In this document: piece after piece, positions 33,270-40,167 of the stretch
How the letters are laid out: each line of letters opens with the position of its first letter
Position numbering within the stretch: the first letter of the stretch is position 1
Assembly (NCBI RefSeq): GCF_007970805.1
Contig: NZ_CP042433.1
Coordinates: 1,550,001-1,614,000 of the forward strand
Length of the DNA: 64,000 nt
Reading direction: 5' to 3'
Source: Flavisolibacter ginsenosidimutans
Lineage (GTDB): Bacteria; Bacteroidota; Bacteroidia; Chitinophagales; Chitinophagaceae
The notes under the pieces: generated by a model
The model's database searches: none
The model's input: the letters and a program-made list of their open reading frames with translations, nothing else
What the model was told of the DNA's origin: nothing
Program-made: the position numbers and the translations under genes

Positions 33270-34082
33270 TCAGTAGACAGTTTTTATAATTGTTTCAACA
33301 CCTGATATTAACTCGTCAACTTCTTCCACTTTTGGATCCCTTGTTTTGTTATGGTCACATAAATTTCTGATATCACCTAAATGCTGAATTTTCCTCCACG
33401 TTGGAGTATCGTATACACCTGCAGATTTAAGGTTATCATTAAAGTCGCAAATAGAAGGATTCTTTTTTGCAGTTTTCAAGTTATGGTTAGTCAGAACTTG
33501 TCCTAGGTGTTTTTCAAGTACGACTCCGGCAATTGCACCTGCACCTCTTGAGAACTTGTTTTTATTTAATTCCTTTGCCGCTTCTAATTCGCTGTCAAAT
33601 AGATCGGCCTGGACTAATTGTGCAATGTCAAAAAGAGTGCTTTCAAATCTTTTTTCGATTGATTTTAGAATATTTAACTGTTGTTCAAACTGTGGTATTG
33701 CAGATTCAGTCCCAACTTTTATTTCTCCGGAAAAACTATTTGTAACTCTTAATCCTTGGAGGTAATCTTCGATTACATAATTGCCGTATAATATTTCTTT
33801 TCTCGCTTTGGGCTTTTCATAAAGCTTTATAAAATCAGCTAGCCTATCGGGCAACAGTTGCTTTATTAAAATCAATGACTCAGAATACCAACTTTGATAT
33901 TCACTTTTAAAAGCTCGAATTTTACTTATGTAATCTTTGGTTTTCTTCGCATCCTTTAATGCACCTTTTATTTGCTTTTCTATAATTTCTGGGTAACATT
34001 CATATTTCATAGCTATATCTAAGTTGTTACCTCTTTCAAGCAAAAGCTTCAAATCATTTTTGTATTTGTCAATATTTCTCAT
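33270..34082 (-). CDS. Uncharacterised protein with HEPN-like C-terminal motif, AT-rich
   Basis: A 270-aa protein from ATG 34082 ('MRNIDKYKNDLKLLLERG'). It is almost all helix. The N-terminal ~130 residues are lysine-rich; the C-terminal half has 'FSRGAGAIAGVVLEKHLGQVL' and 'IQHLGDIRNLCDHNKTRD', the latter fitting the R-x4-H motif of HEPN RNases. Codon choice is visibly more A/T-rich than in neighbouring genes, which suggests horizontal transfer. Family knowledge: HEPN proteins are often RNA-targeting toxins or defence effectors. No antitoxin gene is apparent beside it, though a methylase lies 0.9 kb downstream. HEPN membership is an inference from a short motif. Confidence 0.7.
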   Translation of the reverse strand: MRNIDKYKNDLKLLLERGNNLDIAMKYECYPEIIEKQIKGALKDAKKTKDYISKIRAFKSEYQSWYSESLILIKQLLPDRLADFIKLYEKPKARKEILYGNYVIEDYLQGLRVTNSFSGEIKVGTESAIPQFEQQLNILKSIEKRFESTLFDIAQLVQADLFDSELEAAKELNKNKFSRGAGAIAGVVLEKHLGQVLTNHNLKTAKKNPSICDFNDNLKSAGVYDTPTWRKIQHLGDIRNLCDHNKTRDPKVEEVDELISGVETIIKTVY

Positions 34083-34231
34083 AATGAATTAGAACGACCT
34101 CTGGATTAAGCACAACAGTTGTATTTATGCACTTTCTTGCTCCAAATATGTCTAATTATCAAGAGTGAATGAATCAAGAATTACAGGAAACATTTTGTTG
34201 AAAGTAAAAATCATTTCGTGCTCCTTCGTCA

Positions 34232-34864
34232 TTAAAACAACCCAAACAACTCCGCATCCACCAAATTAATCACCTTGCCCAAATCCTCGTCATTCTCGCC
34301 AAATTTGTTTTGATCACCGTTGATGATAAGTAGCGGGCCTTCTTTGTACGCGTCAATCCATTTGTTGTAGTATTCGTTCAGGCGTTTTAAATAATCAAGG
34401 CGTATGTTCTCTTCGTATTCGCGGCCACGCTTTTGAATTTGTCCCACCAGCGTTGGCACCGAAGCCTGAATGTAAATGAGCAGGTCGGGTGGTTTCACCG
34501 TTGCTTTCAGCGTTTGAAAAAACGAAAAGTAATTGTCGAAATCACGCTTGGTCATCAGGCCCATTTCGTGCAGGTTGGGCGCAAAAATGTGTGCGTCTTC
34601 GTAGATCGTGCGGTCTTGGATAACTGTTTCCGTGCCCTGGTGAATTTCAATAAGCTGACTCAGGCGGCTTTGCAAAAAATAAATCTGCAACTGAAAGCTC
34701 CACCGCGGCATGTCTTCGTAAAAATCGTTCAGGTACGGATTATTCTCCACGTCTTCAAACTGCGGAATCCATTTGTAATGTTTGCTTAACTGTTGCGTGA
34801 GCGTGGTTTTGCCGGCGCCAATGTTTCCCGCAACGGCGATGTGCTTTGGTTTTTTTGCTTTCAT
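34232..34864 (-). CDS. Deoxynucleoside kinase
   Basis: A 210-aa protein from ATG 34864 ('MKAKKPKHIAVAGNIGAGKT'; the P-loop is G13-T20). 'QFEDVENNPYLNDFYEDMPRWSFQLQIYFLQSR' and 'VIQDRTIYEDAHIF' (DR-T lid/acceptor motif) are typical of the dNK/dGK/dCK family. 'RGREYEENIRLDYLKRLNEYYNKWI' forms the lid region. Family knowledge: it phosphorylates deoxynucleosides in the salvage pathway, in the cytoplasm. A CCCTTTAGGGG-type sequence lies immediately before the start codon, as it does near trpS and tgt. Confidence 0.92.
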   Translation of the reverse strand: MKAKKPKHIAVAGNIGAGKTTLTQQLSKHYKWIPQFEDVENNPYLNDFYEDMPRWSFQLQIYFLQSRLSQLIEIHQGTETVIQDRTIYEDAHIFAPNLHEMGLMTKRDFDNYFSFFQTLKATVKPPDLLIYIQASVPTLVGQIQKRGREYEENIRLDYLKRLNEYYNKWIDAYKEGPLLIINGDQNKFGENDEDLGKVINLVDAELFGLF

Positions 34865-34865
34865 A

Positions 34866-34884
34866 AACCCCAACCCCTAAAGGG
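34866..34884. repeat. CCCTTTAGGGG-type sequence abutting the kinase start codon
   Basis: On the minus strand it reads CCCTTTAGGGGTTGGGGTTT up to the ATG. It shares CTTTAGGGG...GGGG with the inverted-repeat arms next to trpS and tgt. Confidence 0.6.
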
Positions 34885-34934
34885 CTTTTGATTAGTCGTT
34901 AAAAATATAGCTTTCCTATTTACGTCAAAGCACG

Positions 34935-35933
34935 TTAAAAATAATTCAGGCCAATCAACTCCCGTGTTTGCTGCAAGGTTTGTGCTGCGCTTTCGCGTGC
35001 CCTTTCCGCACCGCGCTGCAAAACTTTTTTCAGCCGCCCTTCATCACTTCTTATCTCTTTTGCTTTTTCACGTATCGGCGCAATGAATTTTACCATGTCT
35101 TCGGCCAATTGCTTTTTCATGTCGCCGTAGCGGATACTAGCCGAATTAAAATCCTCACTGAATTTTTGCACGGTGCTTTCTTCGCTTACAAGGCGCATGA
35201 GCCCAAAAATATTTTGTATGTAATCCGGCATTTGCGAATTCGGTTCCGTGGGGCCGCTATCCGTTTTCGCCTTCATCACTTTTTTGCGAATGAGATCATC
35301 TTCATCGGCAAGGTAAAGCGTGGCAAATTGGTTTTCACTTTTGCTCATTTTACCACCGCCGTCAAGACTTGGAATCTTTACCAGTTGTTCGCCGTAATTA
35401 AAGGCCACCGGCTCGGGAAACAATTCGCCATAGCGGTGATTAAAACGTTGCGCAAAATTGCGGGCAATTTCAAGGTGTTGCTCCTGGTCCTTGCCCACCG
35501 GAACGTATTTGGCGCGGTGAATAATGATGTCGGCCGTCATTAAAACCGGGTAGGTTAAAAGACCCGCATTCACGTTGTCGGGCTGCTGGCGAACTTTGTC
35601 TTTAAAGGTCGGCGTTTTCTCCAGTTCGCCTTTGTAGGCCATCATGTTCAGGTACAGATACAGTTCGGCAATTTCGGGTACGGCGCTTTGCAAATACAGG
35701 CAAACTTTCTCCGTGTCGAGGCCCGCGGCCATGTTTTCGGCCACCACGTTCAACACGCTGTTGCGCAGTTCTTTTGTATCGGGATGCGTTGTTAAAGCGT
35801 GCCAGTCGGCCACAAAAAAATAGCAGTTAAATTCTTCCTGCATGCGCACGTAATTGCGCAAGGCGCCAAAATAATTTCCGAGGTGCAGGTTGCCGGTTGA
35901 ACGAATGCCGCTGACGACGATTTCTTTTTGCAT
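34935..35933 (-). CDS. trpS: Tryptophan--tRNA ligase
   Basis: A 332-aa protein, the normal length. The HIGH-class signature is 'STGNLHLGNYFG' (residues 12-23) and the KMSKS loop is 'GGGKMSKSENQ' (about 192-202). 'VADWHALTTHPD' and 'YPVLMTADIIIHRAKYVPVGKDQ' are TrpRS family segments. It charges tRNA-Trp in the cytoplasm. A TATATTTG -7 element lies 7 nt before the ATG, directly next to an inverted-repeat arm. Confidence 0.97.
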   Translation of the reverse strand: MQKEIVVSGIRSTGNLHLGNYFGALRNYVRMQEEFNCYFFVADWHALTTHPDTKELRNSVLNVVAENMAAGLDTEKVCLYLQSAVPEIAELYLYLNMMAYKGELEKTPTFKDKVRQQPDNVNAGLLTYPVLMTADIIIHRAKYVPVGKDQEQHLEIARNFAQRFNHRYGELFPEPVAFNYGEQLVKIPSLDGGGKMSKSENQFATLYLADEDDLIRKKVMKAKTDSGPTEPNSQMPDYIQNIFGLMRLVSEESTVQKFSEDFNSASIRYGDMKKQLAEDMVKFIAPIREKAKEIRSDEGRLKKVLQRGAERARESAAQTLQQTRELIGLNYF

Positions 35934-35940
35934 AAGGCTG

Positions 35941-35948
35941 CAAATATA
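35941..35948 (-). promoter_or_regulatory. -7 element TATATTTG of trpS
   Basis: TATATTTG ends 7 nt before the trpS ATG. The upstream -33 position falls within the G-rich inverted-repeat arm and has no TTTG, only TTTA. Confidence 0.6.
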
Positions 35949-35950
35949 AT

Positions 35951-36263
35951 CCCCCTGTCCCCCTAAAGGGGAGACTTAGGCTGTAAAAACTTTTCCGGTT
36001 CAAAGGCCGTTTTAACTTGATCATTTTTTATGAACCCGAAGCCAGTGCTACTATTAAGCTTCTGTTGCGTCGCACTACGTTCATCGTTCTTATTGCTATT
36101 CGGCAAGTTGAACCACAAGGGCACTTAGACACGAATGTTCACAAAGGCTTCGGATTGATTAGTGCCTTGATGTTTTGTGAGTCACAAAACACAAACTGCT
36201 GTAAAGAAAACTGAAGGAATAAAAGTCTGAATGACCTAAGTCTTCGCTTTAGGGGACAGGGGG
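35951..36263. repeat. Inverted-repeat element filling the trpS-tgt divergent gap
   Basis: The left arm 35951-35980 begins CCCCCTGTCCCCCTAAAGGG and the right arm 36235-36263 ends CTTTAGGGGACAGGGGG. They pair over about 26 of 30 positions. The arms point outward: each ends within 0-2 bp of the -7 element of the neighbouring gene (TATATTTG for trpS, TATCTTCG for tgt). The ~254-bp interior is non-coding and carries copy 4 of the TTGCGTCGCACT repeat plus AACCACAAGGGCAC-type words. Confidence 0.8.
36051..36106 (+). repeat. Copy 4 of the TTGCGTCGCACT repeat, inside the trpS-tgt element
   Basis: Reads CTATTAAGCTTCTG, TTGCGTCGCACT (36065-36076), then ACGTTC, and ends near CTATTCGGC. The CTTGT of the usual core is missing between CGCACT and ACGTTC, a 5-bp deletion relative to copies 1-3. 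Confidence 0.8.
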
Positions 36264-36271
36264 TATCTTCG
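36264..36271 (+). promoter_or_regulatory. Probable -7 element of tgt (TATCTTCG)
   Basis: A one-mismatch version of TAnnTTTG, placed 6 nt before the tgt ATG and directly after the right inverted-repeat arm. Confidence 0.5.
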
Positions 36272-36277
36272 CGGCTT

Positions 36278-37417
36278 ATGCCCGCACTAAGTTTTAGTTT
36301 AGAAAAGACCGATAATTTATCCGTTGCACGTGCCGGAACAATCACGACAGATCACGGTCAGATACAAACGCCCATCTTCATGCCCGTGGGCACCATTGGC
36401 AGTGTAAAAGCAGTGCCGCAACAATTGCTGAAAGAGCAAGTAAAAGCACAAATCATTTTGGGCAATACCTATCACTTGTATTTGCGGCCGGGCATGGAAA
36501 CAATAGAAGCGGCCGGTGGTCTTCATCGTTTTATGAACTGGGACAAACCTATTCTTACAGACAGCGGCGGCTTCCAGGTTTTTTCGCTGGCAGCGGCCAG
36601 AAAGATCAAAGAGGAAGGCGTAACCTTTCAAAGTCATATTGACGGCAGCAAGCATCTTTTTACACCGGAGAAAGTGATGGACATTGAACGCACCATCGGA
36701 GCGGACATCATGATGGCTTTTGACGAATGCCCGCCTGCCAATTCGATTTACAAGTATGCACTGGATTCGATGAATCTCACGCATCGCTGGCTCGACCGCT
36801 GTTTCAAACACTTCAACAATACGCCGGACAAATGGGGCCACACGCAAAATCTTTTTCCCATTGTGCAAGGCGCGGTGTATCACGATCTGCGCAAAGCGTC
36901 TTGCGACTACATTTCTTCCAAAAACGCAACGGGCAACGCAATCGGCGGCTTGAGCGTGGGCGAACCCGAGCCGGTGATGTACGAGATTTGCCAGCTTTGT
37001 TGCGAGAACCTTCCGCAAAACAAACCACGTTATTTGATGGGCGTTGGCACGCCCTGGAATATTCTTGAATGCATTGCCCTTGGCGTGGACATGTTTGACT
37101 GTGTGATGCCCACCCGCAACGGACGAAACGCGATGCTTTTTACCACAAAGGGCGTCATCAACATTGACAACAAAAAATGGGAAAAGGACTTCTCTCCCAT
37201 TGATGAAGGCCTTGACTGCGAATGGAGTCACTATTACAACAAAGCTTACGTGCGGCATCTGTTTAAGTCAAGCGAATTGCTGGGGTTAACCATTGCTTCG
37301 GTGCAAAATCTTGCGTTTTACTTATGGCTCGTTACCGAGGCAAGGAGGCACATTTTGCTGGGAGATTTCTTAAGCTGGAAAAATGAAATGGTGCCCGTGC
37401 TGAAAACGCGGTTGTAA
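36278..37417 (+). CDS. tgt: tRNA-guanine transglycosylase
   Basis: A 379-aa protein, normal length. 'ILTDSGGFQVFSLA' holds the general base Asp (D95) and 'DCVMPTRNGRNAML' the nucleophile Asp (D274). 'GNAIGGLSVGEP' and 'RYLMGVGTPWNILE' are family motifs. It exchanges guanine 34 for preQ1 in tRNAs with GUN anticodons. The zinc site, normally CxCx2C...H, reads 'GLDCEWSHYYNKAYVRHLF' with a single cysteine, a loss I associate with Bacteroidota Tgt enzymes. It is divergent from trpS across an inverted-repeat element. Confidence 0.95.
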   Translation: MPALSFSLEKTDNLSVARAGTITTDHGQIQTPIFMPVGTIGSVKAVPQQLLKEQVKAQIILGNTYHLYLRPGMETIEAAGGLHRFMNWDKPILTDSGGFQVFSLAAARKIKEEGVTFQSHIDGSKHLFTPEKVMDIERTIGADIMMAFDECPPANSIYKYALDSMNLTHRWLDRCFKHFNNTPDKWGHTQNLFPIVQGAVYHDLRKASCDYISSKNATGNAIGGLSVGEPEPVMYEICQLCCENLPQNKPRYLMGVGTPWNILECIALGVDMFDCVMPTRNGRNAMLFTTKGVINIDNKKWEKDFSPIDEGLDCEWSHYYNKAYVRHLFKSSELLGLTIASVQNLAFYLWLVTEARRHILLGDFLSWKNEMVPVLKTRL

Positions 37418-37603
37418 AGGTTTTCGCACGGAGCTAAAGAGCAAAGGGGAAATACAGGAAACGTTGATTCTCGGCGATGATCGCTGCATCTCTCGTTCTC
37501 TGCGGTAAAGAAATGTCAACAACAAACAAAGCATCTACCCGAAACACGAAACCCTGAACATCAAACATCGAACTCCCAACCTTAAACTCGCTTTAACGAA
37601 GAA

Positions 37604-38107
37604 TTGCGGTTCTTTGCAACCGTGTTAACAGGTGACTTACATAACTGGCAAAAGCGCAGCAAGGACAAACAAAAACTCTTCAAAAACTTTTTGGCAAAAG
37701 CCAATAAAAACAAAGTATTGAAGGCTTTGCCGCAATTGCACGAAGAAGCCTTTGAAAAAATTGACTGCTTGCAATGCGCCGCCTGTTGCAAAAACTATTC
37801 ACCGCGCTTTAAAACACCCGATGTAAAACGCATCAGCAAGCATTTGGGCATGAAAGAAAGCCTGTTCATTGAAACCTATTTGCGGGTGGATGAAGAAGGT
37901 GACTTCGTGGTGAAAGCATCGCCTTGTCCTTTTCTTGGCGACGATAATGCCTGTTCCATTTACGATGTGCGTCCGTCTGATTGCCATCGTTTCCCTTATA
38001 CAGATGAGGATGTGATCATCAAACGGCAAAGTCTTACGCTAAAGAATTCTTCCTTCTGTCCCATTACCTTTTACGTGTTGGAAAAATTGGAGCAACAACT
38101 GTCATGA
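37604..38107 (+). CDS. YkgJ-family cysteine-cluster protein
   Basis: About 167 aa. 'CLQCAACCKNYSPRF' gives the CxxCxxCC cluster and 'CPFLGDDNACSIYDVRPSDCHRFPY' the second metal-binding half, both diagnostic of the CxxCxxCC (YkgJ) family, thought to bind zinc or iron. There is no ATG before the conserved part. The frame opens at 37586; TTG 37604 or GTG 37622 are the candidate starts. Function in the cell is unknown. Word-like repeats (CGAAACACGAAACC) lie upstream. Confidence 0.85.
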   Translation: MRFFATVLTGDLHNWQKRSKDKQKLFKNFLAKANKNKVLKALPQLHEEAFEKIDCLQCAACCKNYSPRFKTPDVKRISKHLGMKESLFIETYLRVDEEGDFVVKASPCPFLGDDNACSIYDVRPSDCHRFPYTDEDVIIKRQSLTLKNSSFCPITFYVLEKLEQQLS

Positions 38108-38159
38108 AGTTGCTGGTCTGAACAAATGCAGTTATTTTCCGCACGCCAAAAATGCTGCT

Positions 38160-38831
38160 ATGAAAAAAGTTACGGCCCTTACTCTCCTGTTAAGCCTCTT
38201 TGCCTTGCTTTTCTCGTCATGTGCTTCCGAATATTTCCACACGCCCAACGATCTCTACCGCATGAAAGGAACTGTTTATCTGCGAGACGGTACACAAAAG
38301 CAAGGTGCTTTAACGGTTCTGTTTGAAAACGGCATACAAGCCAACCCTTTTTCCATTTCACTCGTCCCTGCCGGAAGCGAAACAGCGGAATACCTGAAGT
38401 TCACCGACGTTGCTGCTTACGTAATTAATGGTGAAACTTACGTACCCAAGCGCATCAACCTGAACACCGCCGGCATTAACCACGATTTGTTTGTGAAGAG
38501 ATTGTCGGACGGGAAAGCAAAAATTCAGTTGTACGAATTGCAGCAAAAGCGTAAGAGCAGCGACACCGGGGAAGAAACAAGTTTTTATTTTATCGGTGTT
38601 CCGGCGTATTCAGCCACAGAGCTGATTGAATTGCACAGCGCTTTACTGGTTCCCGGTTTTGAAGAAAAAATGAGCGCCTTTGTTGCCGATTGTCCGGCGT
38701 TGTCGGCAAAAATCAAAAACAAGGAAGGTGGCTATGTTTATTCGTATTTGTCGTCGGAATACAAAAAGCTCGAGGTAATGAAAAGAATCATTGATGAATA
38801 CACGAGCTGTCAAAGTAAACCCGGCAACTAA
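38160..38831 (+). CDS. Uncharacterised lipoprotein (223 aa)
   Basis: Starts 'MKKVTALTLLLSLFALLFSSC', a lipoprotein signal with an FSSC lipobox. The mature part begins 'ASEYFHTPNDLYRMKGTVYLRDGTQKQG', a beta-rich segment, and ends with a helical C-terminus ('MKRIIDEYTSCQS'). It should be anchored in the outer or inner membrane facing the periplasm. I recognise no family. It follows the YkgJ gene by 52 bp on the same strand. Confidence 0.75.
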   Translation: MKKVTALTLLLSLFALLFSSCASEYFHTPNDLYRMKGTVYLRDGTQKQGALTVLFENGIQANPFSISLVPAGSETAEYLKFTDVAAYVINGETYVPKRINLNTAGINHDLFVKRLSDGKAKIQLYELQQKRKSSDTGEETSFYFIGVPAYSATELIELHSALLVPGFEEKMSAFVADCPALSAKIKNKEGGYVYSYLSSEYKKLEVMKRIIDEYTSCQSKPGN

Positions 38832-38915
38832 AGCCTTCTTGCCTCCTCTATTTTGAACAAACTTGTAAAAGGGTTTTGAAATGATTGCGTAACTTTTGTT
38901 TCTAAATCTAACGAT

Positions 38916-39206
38916 ATGCCCCGCTATGTAATCGAACGAGAATTGCCCGGCGCAGGAAACCTGTCGCAAGCCGAACTGCAAGCCATTTCGCAAAAGTCTT
39001 GCAACGTATTGGACGAACTGGGTTCGCAAATTCAATGGATCGAAAGCTTTGTTACCGAGAACAAAATCTATTGCGTTTACCTGGCGCCAAACAAAAGCAT
39101 GATCATGCAGCACGCCAGCATGGGCGGCTTCCCGGCCAACCGCATCGAAGAGGTGAAAAACGTTATCAGTCCGGTAACGGCTGAAAAAGAAATGATGGCC
39201 ATTTAA
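38916..39206 (+). CDS. DUF4242-family small protein
   Basis: A 96-aa protein. 'RYVIERELPGAGNLSQAELQAISQKSCNVL' and 'IQWIESFVTENKIYCVYLAPN' match the DUF4242 pattern (a ferredoxin-like fold, some members nickel-binding). 'HASMGGFPANRIEEV' is the C-terminal motif. Cytoplasmic; function unknown. A strong terminator follows, shared with the convergent MBL gene. Confidence 0.9.
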   Translation: MPRYVIERELPGAGNLSQAELQAISQKSCNVLDELGSQIQWIESFVTENKIYCVYLAPNKSMIMQHASMGGFPANRIEEVKNVISPVTAEKEMMAI

Positions 39207-39224
39207 GCCATCATTCGTCTTTCG

Positions 39225-39255
39225 AAAAAGCAAAGCTCAAAAAGCTTTGCTTTTT
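39225..39255. terminator. Bidirectional terminator between DUF4242 and MBL genes
   Basis: Stem AAAAAGCAAAGCT (39225-39237) pairs with 39243-39255 around a CAAAA loop. Its right arm overlaps the first two bases of the MBL stop codon triplet (39254-39256). Confidence 0.9.
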
Positions 39256-40153
39256 ATTTGCTGCTGATTTCTTCGTAAGCCGCCGTAAGCGGCCGTTCAA
39301 TTCCCTGGCCACTCCATTCGGTTACACCAGGAATAGAAGTGTTCTTGATAAAATCTTCTTTGCTCACGCCTTTTTTAAATTCGGTTTCGGCAAACTGCAA
39401 AACCTTGTCTAAATAATCGGCAAACTTTTTTAAATCTTCCGCGCTGCCGGTTTCTTCGCCTTCGTTTAACGAGTGGCCGAAGATGTAGATCGTGTCTTTG
39501 CCCCCTTTCTTTTGAAGCCTTTCCAAATCGCCAATCCAACTGCGCATGTTGGCACCGGCGCTGCGGTCCACAAAAGGATGGCGTTTATTGAACATCAAGT
39601 CGCCAACGTGCATGATGTTCGCATCTTCAAAATGATAAATCGCATCACCGTTCGTGTGACCCGGACCAAAATAATAACCCGTTATTTTCTCCTTGCCCAG
39701 TTTCAATTTCAAGTCCTTGTCAAAAGTTTGATCGGGGTAAAGTTGCTTGTCAACTTTGTTCGCTTTTTCGGCAACATTTTTTTGATTGATGAGTGAGTTT
39801 TGATGCGCTACCACGTGTTCGGCGATGCCTTTAAACGCAATGTTTCCGGACGTATGATCGCCGTGATGGTGTGTGTTCAATAAAAATTTTATCGGCGCGG
39901 TGTTTCGCTTTTGTACTTCCGCAATCAGGTGCGGGGCGGTGTCTTCAAACTGCGCATCAATCACCAATGTGCCTTCGGGTGAAAGCAAAAAACCGATGGT
40001 GCCGCCTCTTTCGGTAAAGATGCCGACGTTGTTTCGCAGCATTCTGATTTTGTAATCAAAAGGATTAAGCATGGTTGCAAGGGCTGATTTTTGAAACAAA
40101 AGAGATGCGCCTGTAAAAAGGCCAGTGTGGTAAAGAAAAGAACGGCGGTGCAT
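39254..40153 (-). CDS. MBL-fold metallo-hydrolase, exported
   Basis: A 299-aa protein. 'MHRRSFLYHTGLFTGASLLF' looks like a Tat-type or Sec signal. The zinc-binding HxHxDH motif is 'LLNTHHHGDHTSGN' (near residues 89-101), with 'GPGHTNGDAIYHFE', 'IMHVGDLMFN' and a late 'IFGHSLNEGE' completing the metal site in the order of subclass B-like hydrolases. Family knowledge: periplasmic hydrolases of this group include quinoprotein-relay-type and beta-lactamase-like enzymes; the substrate is unknown. A TAAATTTG element lies 22 nt before the start, inside the end of the MFS gene. Confidence 0.88.
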   Translation of the reverse strand: MHRRSFLYHTGLFTGASLLFQKSALATMLNPFDYKIRMLRNNVGIFTERGGTIGFLLSPEGTLVIDAQFEDTAPHLIAEVQKRNTAPIKFLLNTHHHGDHTSGNIAFKGIAEHVVAHQNSLINQKNVAEKANKVDKQLYPDQTFDKDLKLKLGKEKITGYYFGPGHTNGDAIYHFEDANIMHVGDLMFNKRHPFVDRSAGANMRSWIGDLERLQKKGGKDTIYIFGHSLNEGEETGSAEDLKKFADYLDKVLQFAETEFKKGVSKEDFIKNTSIPGVTEWSGQGIERPLTAAYEEISSK

Positions 40154-40167
40154 GGTAACGATTTTGG

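Noticed and set aside
34968..35543. 191-codon plus-strand ORF opposite trpS
   Set aside because: Antisense shadow of a gene with HIGH and KMSKS motifs.
36317..37258. 313-codon minus-strand ORF opposite tgt
   Set aside because: It is the antisense shadow of tgt. It lacks any recognisable domain and is rich in His/Val/Arg, as expected from reverse-complemented coding DNA.
38643..39233. 196-codon minus-strand ORF spanning the lipoprotein and DUF4242 genes
   Set aside because: It runs antisense across two genes with clear protein features; no family motif.
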